This document shows positions 1 to 11,103 of a stretch of 64,000 nucleotides of DNA, in pieces (position 1 is the stretch's first letter; each line of letters starts with the position of its first letter). The notes beneath the pieces are model-generated. The model made no database searches. It saw only the letters and a program-made list of their open reading frames with translations, and was not told the origin of the DNA. The DNA comes from Phaeotremella fagi (taxonomy: Eukaryota; Basidiomycota; Tremellomycetes; Tremellales; Phaeotremellaceae), in assembly GCA_001599715.1 (NCBI GenBank), contig BCHU01000016.1:62001-126000 (forward strand), read 5' to 3'. The translations under genes and the position numbers were made by a program.

Positions 1-197
1 ACTTCTTGGTTTAGACGGGCTAATAACAATTCACCGTTGGAAGCTGAAGAATATTTCCCTGGTAAGTTGTTGATCTCTTCGTTGAAATTCTGGAAAGTTA
101 GATCCAAGTTTAACCAGGTTACGTAGGATTGTATTAGTTTTTTGGTGGTAGAGATATCGGATTCACCTCTTGCTGGTGAGATGATGACTTCTGTCAT
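1..197 (-). CDS. GNAT-family N-acetyltransferase, N-terminal part
   Basis: The frame starts at an ATG (197-195) and runs off the left edge of the window, giving about 65 residues. It contains LDLTFQNF, then LPGKY, then LLLARL, a pattern I associate with the opening of GCN5-related N-acetyltransferases (an F..F..E...LPG.Y segment followed by the first core beta strand). The acetyl-CoA-binding motif lies outside the window, so the substrate cannot be judged. The short gap to the methyltransferase stop at 329 suggests tandem genes on the same strand. The family call is inference from a short segment. Confidence 0.6.
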   Translation of the reverse strand, partial: MTEVIISPARGESDISTTKKLIQSYVTWLNLDLTFQNFNEEINNLPGKYSSASNGELLLARLNQE

Positions 198-328
198 CGT
201 ACTTGAGTGAGTGGGAATGGTTGTAGTGGGTATGATGAATGCATTAAGATTGTTTAACAATGTTTCCTACTCGACTCGAATCCCTCCTTCCTTATCATCG
301 GCACACTGCCGTAAACTCGGTTTGACCG

Positions 329-1913
329 TTATCGTTTCCTGACCGCCAACGAATGATACCTAAAGCGAAGTTGTCAATCAACTAGATACGATGTATAGAG
401 GTGACACCAACCTAGTATACATCTTATTCTCCTCTACATCCTTCAAATAAGCCGCACCTAAAACCAATCAATCCCAACTCAATCCCCTAGAACTCACCTA
501 AAACATCAACTTCCGCATCTGTATAACTTCCATAAACTATCAAAGCGTGTCTACTAGATTCCAAAAAAGCTTTGGTATTGATTTTATGAATTCTACTAAG
601 TTGGTCAAATCGACCTTTAACCCAATCAACACTGAACCGCAAAAAAATAAAAAGCGAAATGTCTGCCCACCAGTCCCATGTCCAATAGGAACCCTAACAT
701 CACTTCCAACAACGTCAACCCCCAACCCCCAAAGTCTATTGGTAACACTAATCAAATCGAACGGAGCCATCCCACCAGCTCTCAAAGATTTGTTCAGAGC
801 ATCAGTAAAACCTTGAACTCCTGTTGTACTCTCCCCATTGGCTAGGATTGGTGCACCAGAGGTTTCGAAGAGCAAGAGTAAACCGTGAGGTTTGAGTAAT
901 CTCACCATTGAGGCTAGTAGGTCGTCGAATGATATTACCTGGGTTTTGGGTTAAGAATGGATCTGGGATGGTTGGGCTCACACGACTATGGACGAATCTT
1001 GCGTGGATGATGTCGAAACTTTCATCTATGTAGGGTAGATCTTGGTCCAGATCGACTCTTTTTTGTTATTAAATTGCGGTGCAGGTTTGGACATACAGTT
1101 CGAATCTAGAGTATTAACATGATATCGTCAGCTAAAACAATGAAACGATAACAAATACTCACTCGCAATTCTGTGGTACCATCCTATCGAGATTAATACT
1201 TTACTGAAACACACGACTCACTTCTCTTGAACGGGCATGTTATCGATTCTAACGTTTTCAGTTTCACTCCTCCAATCTCCAAAAACTAGACTCACCCAAG
1301 TACTTCTACACTAGAATTTCAGTCTGAATTACCAAAAATAACTTACTGAGGAAACATCTCCGCTACATCAATCGCCCATCTAAGTACGATGACATCAGGT
1401 TAAAGACATGCATCCAAAGAAGAGAGTTGAATTACGTTCCAGTTCCCTATTAACAATCAGTTGTATTCCAGTGAACTTCAAGATAAAGACTCACAGTCCC
1501 AACATCCAAAATTGAAGGGTCGTCCTGATTGGAATTCAACGTCTCCCTCACATCACCTAGAAACGGTACTTCCTTTGTTAACCCCATCCAAAGGCAATCA
1601 TAACTCACATCCAAGAACTAATTCATGTTCATCAGTTACAATATCAAAAAAACGCATAAGGATAGGACATACGAATACGTAACAAGAAATGCTAGAACAA
1701 ATCAATCAGTACCTAAACCAAGAAAGAGAAATAAACCAACATGAGCTTCCTGTCTCTAACCACGCCATCAGCACTGACCCCCCAACCCCTATCCTTCAAA
1801 CCCACCTCCAATTCAGGTCCATCACAAACCCAACTCCCAGCACCAGCTATCCTAATCCTCCTTCCTCTCCATTCACCGAAATACTCGTTAGAATCAGATT
1901 CGCTAGCCGACAT
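329..1913 (-). CDS. Class I SAM-dependent methyltransferase, 15 exons with micro-exons
   Basis: Exons 5'->3': 1913-1737, 1691-1673, 1617-1609, 1556-1495, 1446-1436, 1379-1347, 1310-1296, 1248-1222, 1183-1163, 1105-1097, 1057-982, 938-671, 614-498, 457-412, 359-329. They sum to 921 nt (306 aa). Every junction has GT..AG, and joining restores a canonical fold: motif I reads DVGTGTGTWAID, then VEVLGID, then DLDQDLPY..SFDIIHARF, then MVRLLKPHGLLLLFE, ending YTDAEVDVL and YHSLAVRKR. This matches the fungal methyltransferase type often found near secondary-metabolism or stress genes; the substrate is unknown. Introns are 36-57 nt and several exons are 9-33 nt. The first exon and the 671/614 junction are less certain than the middle, because the N-terminus is poorly conserved in the family. 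Confidence 0.8.
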
Positions 1914-2611
1914 CGAGAGTAATGTCAATTTTGGATGGGGAATGTAAGGAGGGTAATAGATATTGTTTAACATTGTTTATAAACTTGGCTTTGGGTACGA
2001 GATCTAGGTTTAGTTTGTTTAGGGACAATTTATAGCTTTCGTTCAACGAAGTAGATGAGAATATTGTGTTTATAGCATACGAGGTTGTTCTCGGTACCGT
2101 AGGGGTAACGGTTGATCGTTGCCACCATGGATACAGTACACAAGATTTGTTTTGATCACACGATGGTTTCCTCTCCCTCTTGCTTCCCCTCACTACCTCT
2201 GAGACATCCGACAACTAACCTCACCTGATTGCTGAGATACCAACTTTAATTTCATGGCAGGCTGGTTATTCTATGCATACCTTGTGGTTCTCTGTAAGTT
2301 TGAAAAACTCAATTTATTAGCGGAATCTTACTTGCCATTGGCCACCGCCCTCCGCCACCCCACCGCCACTGAACTCAAGTTGGTCAGAGGTGAGATCATG
2401 AGATAAGGTGTCATCCATCAACAATCATCAATCATCAACAATCAACAACAATATCCAACAACAACAAACCATATCAGTCTTCTGTAAATATACAGAAAAT
2501 CATATCAACCATCCCACTCACGACCCAAAATAACCCTTTGTATCCCAACACTTCCTTTCATTCATACCTTACGACCTTATCTCCCATCCCCAACCAATAG
2601 TGGTATAAACC
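1914..2611. other. Divergent intergenic region
   Basis: Shared 5' region between the methyltransferase (minus) and the RING gene (plus). It carries a CA/AAC-rich tract near 2418-2470 just upstream of the RING start, typical of a fungal 5' leader. I see no convincing gene: a 103-codon frame on the minus strand here has no recognisable motif. Confidence 0.5.
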
Positions 2612-5293
2612 ATGGGCGCCTCCCATTCCCAACCAAGACGAAGACGATTTCAATCCCCACTCCCACCCACCTCCTCGTCATCGACAACAGAAGAACCAAC
2701 TCGTAGATCAAGATTCTCTTCACTCTCCAATTTCGGTCGTGGTAACCACCCCGCAACCACCACTCGTGATGAAAGTTCCAAACGTTCCAGAACAAGAGCT
2801 ATAGGTTCACCCTCTGAATCCAAACGTCGACGTTTACGTCGAGGTGGTAGTCAAAGTGAAGGTGATGACCAGGTTTCTCCTGTGGCTGAATCATCGACAG
2901 GGAATTCTGAGATTCCTTCGATGCAGGATTCGATTGATCCAGTTTCTGATTCGATATCAACTGCAGTGAATGAGACGACATTTGACGATCCTTTGCATCT
3001 TGAACGAACTCGTTCCATCGCTTCGATTAGAGATGTTTTGGGTTCAGATTATCCTATCACCACTTCGACACCTGATGGACCTGTCACTGTTTCTTCGATT
3101 CCAGTCTCCACTTCATCAGCTGCAGTATCAACACCCGTCCCCACGATAACACCACGTCCTGAGGTTCGTAGATCCCTATCAACGAGATTATCGAATTGGT
3201 TGAATCGTTCACCCCAACCCAATCAAGAAAGCGTCACCAGCGATACCAACCCTCCTCCCACTTCACCACCAACTGATAATCCAACCCCACAGAGTTCAGA
3301 CGACATCGCCGAAACCATAGCGAATCTTCAAAGACAACTTGAAGCAGCGACAGAAGAGTATACAGCGACAGGTAGACAATTGGACGAATTACGTCAAACA
3401 CTTGCGGAACAGGAACGACACAGTCAGATGTTATTAGCTGAAGCTGCTAATCGACGATTAAACGAGAATCCTACTACACCTCCAGCGACTGAAGGGAGTC
3501 CACCGAGAGATGTACCTTTGGGAACTGTTTTGGTTATTCAAGGTCTGGCACAGACTCATGCTACTTCTGAGAACGTTAGGACATCTGTACCATCGTCTAG
3601 TAACGGGGAGAGGGAGACGTCGGTTCCAGATTTATCTAGAAGTTCCAGTGCTGGAAGTAGTAGTAGTGGGAGTGGTAGTTCATCAGATAGTGCGACATTA
3701 GAAGAACAAGCTAGAATGATTGGTGGTCTTTTATCGTAAGCCGACGTTCACCAGCTTGAAATTAACCCGAAACAGTGTAGCGTCAGCAGCCGCAGCGTCA
3801 ACCTTGCTTTCACCACCATCAGTCGTTCCAAGGACTAACAGAGAATCGACAAACTCAGTTCTAGGCTCTATAATGAGTAGACTTCGACCTGGTCGTCAAC
3901 CTAATCAATCTGTCGAAGAGGCTTCTGGTGATTATTTACGTTCTATACTAAGAGGTTCTGATGTTGGACATATTTCTTCGGAATTTCAGTTATTTTTGGA
4001 ACTACTTCAACGTGATTTGGTTAGATCTATTCGTGAATTTGTCGGTCCATCACAGCCAGAAAGGGGAGTATCAGATTCAACATCCACTCCGACAACTGAA
4101 TCTGAAACGCCATCCACTTCCACTCCCGATGACCCAACTACGCCATCTATAGAAATCGAATCACCCACACCTGAATTCGCTACAGCACCCAGTTCACCGC
4201 TCTTAGGACCAAACTACCCTCTACCAGACATCCCAACGTTCCATCTTCAACCTGGCCAAATCACCGCCCTAGAAGATCCAAGAAGATCAGGTGTCTCTGG
4301 AGGAAACGGTGAACCTCGAGTATTGAATTTCTTCAGGGCACACATCTTCCCTCCCTCCCCATCGAATTCAAATTCTGAATCTGGGGAACTAGATCCAAAT
4401 ACCTTGGTACCTTGTGTATTCGTTGGTGTTAGATCAGTTCGTCATGATCCAGCCATGACACATGATGAATTAGTTCATCATCCAGCTTTCCCATTTCATG
4501 ATGGTATCGTACCACAAACTGAAACAGAATCGACAACCTCACCAACACCTGTATCAAGACCACCAACAACTGAAACACCACGTAGAACATTACGTGACAG
4601 AGTATTGAACAGCTTATCACGCTCTTCAAGAAGAGAAATACCTCCACCTCAAGGACGATTAAACACTTATTCAGTTTACGTGATAGGTGGGAATTATCCC
4701 CGATCACATCCAATCCTTGCTATCCCTCATCTCATCACTGGTGGTCCGTTATCAGACGAAGAGTTGGTGTTGGTCAGTGAACTCATGGGTATCGTTAAAT
4801 TACCAACTGTCACTTCGGACGAAATTGAGAAATCAGGTTTGATGGTTGTCAGCGGTGATCAGATGGTACGACTTGGATCTGAAGGCAAGATTCTGGAGAA
4901 TTCAATTGAGGCTTGTTCGGTGGGTCTTTCTCTGACAATATCAATAATTAAACTAATTGTAACGATTATAGATCTGTTTGATGGATTACGAACCGGTTGA
5001 TGAATGTCGGATACTTAACTGCAGACACGCGTTCCATAAGGATTGCGTTGATCATTGGCTATCGAATGGAAGGAATAGTTGTCCAGCATGTAGGACTGAG
5101 GGTAAGTGCCTCATAGTATAGAACAAGTGACGATTCTGATTTATCCATAGCTGTTAGTACTGGGGCCAATATGACTAGTACGAGTGTGAATCCGATTCAT
5201 GGAGGTTGGGGAGACCTCGACGGACTAGGTATTTTGGATGGGAATGATACGTCGGAAGATACAGGTATTAGGGAGAGACGACATAGTTCGTAG
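2612..5293 (+). CDS. Large RING-H2 finger protein, probable E3 ubiquitin ligase
   Basis: Exons 2612-3735, 3776-4919, 4972-5101, 5151-5293; 846 aa. The first 700 residues are Ser/Thr/Pro-rich and probably disordered. The N-terminus MGASHSQ fits an N-myristoylation signal. A short coiled-coil-like stretch lies around residues 230-275 (LQRQLEAATEEY). The C-terminus holds a RING-H2 finger: CSIC, then NCRHAFHKDCVDHWL, then CPAC, that is C-x2-C..C-x-H-x2-H-x2-C..C-x2-C. The second intron falls inside the first zinc pair (CS|IC). Expected role: recruiting an E2 enzyme for ubiquitin transfer, possibly at a membrane if myristoylated. The substrate is unknown. No transmembrane helix was seen. Confidence 0.85.
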
Positions 5294-5563
5294 GGATATG
5301 GTAGGGTAGGCAGTAGAAGGGATTGGAACGTCATACCAAGTTTAATGTAGCATAGAATCAATCACGTTTCCGTTTCCTGTTGTCGATATTTTCTCAAATT
5401 CAATCGTCATGTTTGTTGATAGTAACGATGCAGCTCAGTCAATATATGTTTTACACCATATCCCTCTGATTAAACTTCGACCCTCAGTTGCGTGGATATA
5501 GTTCTGTATTCATGCGTCCTATAGTACAAATATGTAGAATCGATTACGTAGAAATGATTCAAT

Positions 5564-6228
5564 CTATTTTCCATATTTAGAAGTATCAACACCGTGATTG
5601 TTATGATTAACGAAGTTGAACCTATTCCCATGAATCAATATCAATTCTATCAAATACTAAAGAGAAGTTTGAAGACTTACCAAGGCATAGCGGAAAACTT
5701 TAATTGTGACCAAGTAGAATTTCTAGCAGCTACACCTTGAAGATAATCACTGAGATCCGTCTCCCCGTAAACTGGTTTACCAGCTTTCACGAGTTCTGAT
5801 AATTCTTTTTGATCTTTAGCTACTTCTTGAGCGTTCTCTTTCCATCCTAAGAATCGGACTGTTAAGGATCAGTTAATCAATGTCAACGTTAAACCTTGAA
5901 GGTCGACATCAACTTACAAGATGATTGTTGATATGCCAACATGAAACCTGCGCAGAAACCTAGGAATCCAGTTAATCGCAGAGCAGGTGTAATCCCATGT
6001 CTATATTTAGTAGGATCCACACGTTCTATCCCATCAAAACGTCAATACCAATACCAAATACCAAAATGAAAACTCTGACCTACCAAATAAATACAACAAT
6101 CCAGGTCCAGCAACAGTCGCACCTGCCCATAAAGCGTAATCCTCTTTTCTCATGTATCTGAGTACCCTTGAAGCATGGGGATCTGAATCTATCAGTGGGT
6201 AGGGATGGGCGGTTTCTTTGACTGGCAT
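5564..6228 (-). CDS. NADH:ubiquinone oxidoreductase 21 kDa-type accessory subunit (NUXM)
   Basis: Exons 6228-6084, 6025-5918, 5858-5681, 5621-5564; 162 aa with clean GT..AG joins. The N-terminus (PVKETAHPYPLIDSDPHA) and C-terminus (FNFVNHNNHGVDTSKYGK) match the fungal complex I NUXM subunit (NADH-ubiquinone oxidoreductase 21 kDa domain). Two hydrophobic stretches, near residues 35-50 and 65-85, fit its membrane-arm location in the mitochondrial inner membrane. It is an accessory, not catalytic, subunit. It converges with the RING gene upstream. A second complex I gene, an NDUFAF2-like assembly factor, lies at 31 kb. Confidence 0.9.
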
Positions 6229-6638
6229 GATGGTTGGTTTGTTGGTTGAAGATGTTGAATTCCAGGTCTTGCCTTGGTGGTATCTTTAACCTCCCCCTTC
6301 CTTCGGTGAAAACGGAATCAATGTGATTTAGACTTGTGGCACTAGGAGTCTCTACTTATAACGACCATATTACCATTGGATTCGACGTACAGATCCTATG
6401 CATGATAGACCCATATGCATACTGTGTACATGATGATAGTATACATACATTCATACGGTATGCTACAAAGACATCTTCTCAACAAAAGGTATAGACAATT
6501 GCAGGATGGTAAATCACGGTGAATATCAGAGTTTGTGTTCATCAATAAGACAGGTCCTCCAGGTATCCTCGATTCCAAGCCAATATAATCCAAGATGTCG
6601 GATGATGTCTCTTTTGCGGATTTAGGGAGCTGATATAA
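6229..6638. other. Intergenic spacer
   Basis: 410 bp between the NUXM start and the UXT-like stop, both on the minus strand. It should hold the NUXM promoter and the 3' UTR of the upstream gene. No coding signal seen. Confidence 0.4.
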
Positions 6639-7352
6639 TCACGAAACAATAGTAGGTGTCTCCTCCTGATTGATCTGCTGAATAGCCGCTTGAAACTAGG
6701 ATACAATGTTAGTTCACAGAAACGTTTGGAAGTCATGGTTACTGATTCTGACATACCTGCTCAATCTGCCATATAAGATCTTTCTCTTTACTTCTAACAT
6801 TTTCAGTCTTCCTAAACTAGAGTCAGTAAAGAGATATCAAAACAAGTTTTGTAGAACCACGAGATGGTAATAGATGACTTGCTTTTGGAGCATTTTGATT
6901 CGTTTTTCAGTGTATTCGATGGCCGGTCGAATAGGTAGATCAAGATGTAGATTTAAACCTATATCTAATCTGACTGTTGATGTATCGGGTCTACCGTTTC
7001 GAATCAGTTTCAATAAACTCTTCCAGGAAATTGCACTGAGATCAATGATGCTGACACTAACACTTTCGCATTCACCCATATCCCAGATCCTAATTCCACC
7101 ATCGTCATCTCACTCTTCGAAGGTGTATCGTTCTCCAAGATCAACCTTAAACGTTCTACGACTACCTCACTATTCCATGATTTAGCTTTCCAAAACAGCT
7201 TTGAAGGTGATGGCTTACTAGTCCGCTATGTCTACCTCCAATTGAACGATTTGTTGTCGTATAACTTGGATAGCTGGGAGAAGCTCGTTGCGTAGGTAGG
7301 TCGAATAATATCTACTCTTTGATGTTGATGTCGATGTTGATATTGAATTCAT
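6639..7352 (-). CDS. UXT-like prefoldin alpha subunit
   Basis: Exons 7352-7236, 7198-7062, 6990-6879, 6816-6757, 6695-6639; 160 aa, close to the 157 aa of human UXT. The order is an N-terminal helix (LRNELLPAIQVIRQQIVQLE), a second helix (VVVERLRLI), the beta-hairpin region MVELGSGIWVNAKVPDTSTV, and a C-terminal helix (AIEYTEKRIKMLQ). The VDLG..V.A.VPDTS signature of UXT-type prefoldins is clear. Family role: part of R2TP/prefoldin-like chaperone assemblies that build large complexes such as RNA polymerases. The donor at 6878 (GTCATC) is weak, so the join 6879/6816 is less sure; it lies in the distal coiled coil. Confidence 0.8.
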
Positions 7353-7839
7353 CGTTATTCACCGTATAAACTAGAAATAATCGAAAAATCGAAAGTAACA
7401 ACAACCGTGGTGAGCCTAACAACAACTTTTTAAGTTAGTGGCAGTAACATTTTACCCATATGAACAATATTCCACCATTCGCCCAAAACCATCGAAACGA
7501 CAAGAGAAGGAAGTGCCTACACTTTACCTGGTTTTGTAGAGCATTGATATCGAAGCATGTGGGACAGGTGAACAGGACCATGTACTGTATTTAGAAAGTA
7601 AGATACTGCATAATGCAGATTCGTGTAGAAAAATTAGATGGAATGGTTTAAGTAAACAACAATCACTACATTATATAAGGTAAACAACAGTATCTATCCA
7701 ACCATAACTGCAGTGTATAATCCTGTGGGTATCAGAATCACCATAATACCTTAACCCCATTGTCCGTGTAAATCAAATTCTTCTCGAAACCCCTGGCAAC
7801 AGTGTATATATATCTACTGTATGCGAGAATGAAGAAAGC
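7353..7839. other. Intergenic spacer
   Basis: 487 bp between two minus-strand genes: the UXT-like promoter and the 3' flank of the small secreted protein gene. No coding or RNA gene recognised. Confidence 0.4.
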
Positions 7840-8483
7840 TCAGTTGAGCTGTTTGTTGTAAATAGCGTAGTTGACACTATTACAAGGTTGAATATAACTG
7901 CCGAAGCTTGATACCCCAGTTTTACAGTCCCCTGCTGAAGTGATAGCGAAAACAGCCGAATTGTCACTAATGGATTTTGCCAAACATTGCTGTGCCAAGT
8001 CGGTTGGATCAGTACCAGTCAATGTGTATTCATTAACTAGATTAAAGTAAGCTCGATATTGTTCTGTGTGTTGGAAATGGAGAAAAACTCACTGTACGGG
8101 AAAGTATTTTGAGCACAGGCTGACGTGGCGTAACGAATCGTTGTGGTGGAAACGGAGGGGGGTGCATTTAACATTCGTTTCGTCGGATCATCTGAGAAGA
8201 GAGATGAGCTTTTTTCTTCGAACGATATCCGGGGACTTACATTTCTTGTTTGGTGATTTCAATGGGAGACCACTAGGAAGAAGTTTTAGTTGTTTGAGGA
8301 TTGAATTATGACTTACCTGCGGATTCGTTGAGCATTGGTATCGGTGTTTCGTCTTCCAAGCGCAATAGTTTTAGGCCAAACGGATTCTTCTTGTTGTTGT
8401 CTCTCAACTGCAGTTGGAACAGCTGAGGCGATGGAAAGTAGGCAGAGAAGACTGAATGATTGAAGAGTAGAGAAGGAGACCAT
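7840..8483 (-). CDS. Small secreted cysteine-containing protein
   Basis: Exons 8483-8317, 8272-8241, 8191-8093, 8036-7840; 164 aa. The ATG at 8483 gives a strong signal peptide (SLLCLLSIASAVPTA, cleavage near residue 22). The mature part has a basic linker with possible dibasic processing (GRR, KK), then a C-terminal domain of about 80 residues with four cysteines (SACAQ, QQCLA, GDCKTG, QPCNS) ending YAIYN. The Cys spacing and the AxxI..C.TG pattern resemble small extracellular modules of the WSC/apple kind, but I cannot assign a named domain. Likely secreted or wall-associated; function unknown. Confidence 0.7.
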
Positions 8484-9711
8484 ATTGGAGGTTGACACAA
8501 TTCAGATGTTTGTTTGGAAAGAAGTGGGAATACAATCAGCGGTTAAAGTATATATGTATGAGCTCTCGGTTCTCTTCTATTTTTATCTTTTTGTTGACAT
8601 TTTCCTACCGAACCATGGTGTGTGCACAGTAACTTATTCGGATCCTTATGGACCCTTTACCAAGTTCTTTTCATCTGTCCTTTCCTCCGTTACCAACATT
8701 ACCCAAGAGGAAGAGTTGGAGGCGTTCAAATCGAGCTTGGGATGGTCAGGCACAAAAGGTACAGCAAGCTTTACCTCATTTCTGGAATGCGAACGGTTCT
8801 TCCGGGGGGTTAAAGCTTAGCTTAAGGTTATTCATTGAAATGCCGATCCGTGGCATTGCTCACCCCCGAAATAGATTTCCCTTGAATGCTCAGGAGAATC
8901 GAATCGAGGGCGATCAAGTAGCCTTTTTCCAACCTCAGTATCCAATGGGCTGCTTCTTGAATAGACCTGGACAAAACAGTAACGTAATAAGTCACTCTTA
9001 CAGGTCACTTGCAACGTAACAATTGAACTAACTAAGACTTAATCCCCTTGGACTTGGACTTGTTTACAAAGTCAGGAAAGTTGAATAAGTTACTTGTAGC
9101 AGAAGCCCTTTCCTGAAGGTCACCTCTGACACTTCAAGACCTAACTACTTACCTCTGGCTGAAAATTTCATAACATGACGCCTTGAATTTCGGGGGACGT
9201 ATCTGTATTTCAAGAGAGATTTTCAGCCATACTTGTACGTTACATTGAAGGAAACAAGAAGCATGTGCTTTCTGGTCAAGTGGCACAATCTCAGCCTAAT
9301 CTTCATAGACTGCATTGTTTATTTTCCAAACGAGTCTCAACCAACCCCTCCAGGAGGTTGAAGCATCTGGTAATAACCTTTCATGTCCCTCCGACTCAAC
9401 AGTATCCTTTGTTTCCCCCCTCCATATCTCTCTATTCAGTATGTCAAGCGTGAAAGTCCTCCTGCCTCAGAGGAGAAAAGAAAGTTGCATACTCCGTCTA
9501 AACCTTTCATAAATTAGGTCCTTTGTGTTGTAAATTCAAACGCGTTTCAATAAATCCTCTGAAAACTTTGAGACATATAAGGGGGTGCAACCAAGGTCGA
9601 AATGCTCTCTCTTCATTCTCTCTTTTACAAATTTCAAGATAAAATACAACCTCTTCTGGTCTTAGAAAAAAAGAAAAGTTTTAGCACTAAACAAGTCGCC
9701 ATATACTTATT
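8484..9711. other. 1.2 kb intergenic region
   Basis: The region between the small secreted protein gene and the first family 1 gene. Short overlapping frames exist in all phases but lack splice-consistent extension or recognisable motifs. It probably holds two promoters. It may contain decayed accessory sequence, but I saw nothing specific. Confidence 0.35.
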
Positions 9712-9776
9712 GTGAGTCTTTGTCCATCCCAGCCAATGGTCAACCTCATCACTAACTTTTGTAATTTTAGGATAAA

Positions 9777-10411
9777 ATGGCCGGCAAAACAAACTACACT
9801 GAAGATAAAGACACCTTCACCTCGACTTTTTCTGGCGGTGATACCGAAACTCGAATTTCCGAGTCCCACTCCTCACTCCCGGGCTCAGAAGATAAATCAG
9901 ACATCCAAGATACTACAACAAATGAAGGTATTCAATCTTCAAGTATCAATGATAACGACAGCGAGACTAGTACTCAGACTCGTGAAGTAGATCAATCAGA
10001 AATGCTCGCCTACAAACAGGCGTGTTATACGCTTGCCCGACGGAATAAACGGCTGACACAACAACTTGACGAGGTTACAGCAGAAAGATCCCGACTAATA
10101 ATGTGGTAAACCATTTTGCAGCTACAACCGTAGCAGAATCAAAAGGTTTAGCCAAGTTCACCGTCACGGAGAGCCTCGAAGGAGATACTGCCGACTATGT
10201 CATTGATACTGGAAAGATGTCGACTCGCTTTGACCACGAGAAGTTAGATGATTATATTGAGAGGTGGTATCACAAAACGTCAGATGATTATTATTTGGGT
10301 GCGGGTCATGGGGATTCCAAGGATGGCAGTAGTTCGACTATGGAGAACAGGGAAAGTATATTAGCCGACACTGTAGATACATCCTCTCATGAAGGATCTG
10401 AAAGTAGTTAG
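9777..10411 (+). pseudogene. Family 1 paralogue, interrupted by a frameshift
   Basis: First frame 9777-10109: an acidic, Ser/Thr-rich N-terminus, then a helix (YKQACYTLARRNKRLTQQ). Second frame, shifted by -1, runs to a stop at 10411 and begins NHFAATTVAESKG. In the intact paralogues at 11104, 12458 and 13842 the same elements are continuous: acidic head, coiled coil, then F-A/V-x-A-x-x-x-A-x-x-x-G. The two frames overlap only at about 10070-10106, and no intron of suitable phase fits there. A 5' UTR intron (9712-9770, branch CACTAAC) precedes the ATG, as in the paralogues. It could be a pseudogene, an assembly error or, less likely, a programmed frameshift. Confidence 0.65.
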
Positions 10412-11103
10412 ATGTTATAGCTTAGACAGAGTTTTCTCAATTGTATTTGTAGTTCGATGTACCGTCCGTGTATGTACCACTATTCACCTTCATCCATCTT
10501 ACAGTGCTTTCGATTTATTTCAGCTATATGCATTCAGGCTGGAATGGCCAATGACAAACCTGTAGGACAAAATCTTGTGTCAAGTTGTGATTGACATGCA
10601 GATATTCCGTTTTGTACAGGATCCTCCCTCACAAATGCCGAAACATGTTTTACACTGCGCTATACTACCCGTATGAACCCCACCCTGACAATGGAGCGCT
10701 TGGACAATTATCCACCTGAACAGTTTGATGGTGATGTATGTGTAGATCGATTGTGAGTTTCACTTTGATCCTTTCTACCATCACCTTTGTTCATTGATAT
10801 GTGACGGAACACCCTGAGAAAGTAGTCTGCTGCCGCTGGAGATCATAAAACAATTGGCACTTTCTATTGTGCATAACCTAGCTGTTCACGACCATTTATT
10901 TGAGAACAAGAACAGCGAGATTACCCTCAGTGTCGCTTCAACTGTGATTTACGAAAATCCTGCATCACGATCGAACTCCAACAAGCATTCACATTGAGCT
11001 AACACATCTAATCAGGTAAGCCCTCAGAAACACCATCGTTCGCTACCTGCTATCAAACAAGTCCGTACATCGTTGTATTCACAAGGCCTTCTAGCCACAC
11101 ACC
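10412..11103. other. Intergenic region with a 5' UTR intron
   Basis: Spacer between family 1 members 1 and 2. The part nearest the next ATG contains a probable 5' UTR intron, GT at 11016 to AG at 11094. No other gene seen. Confidence 0.4.

Noticed and set aside
1903..2214. 103-codon minus-strand frame upstream of the methyltransferase
   Set aside because: No recognisable motif, low-complexity composition, and no splice sites that would join it to the methyltransferase N-terminus better than the ATG at 1913.
8622..9019. Overlapping plus-strand frames of 60-120 codons
   Set aside because: All frames are open by chance here, none extends by splicing, and none shows conserved patterns.
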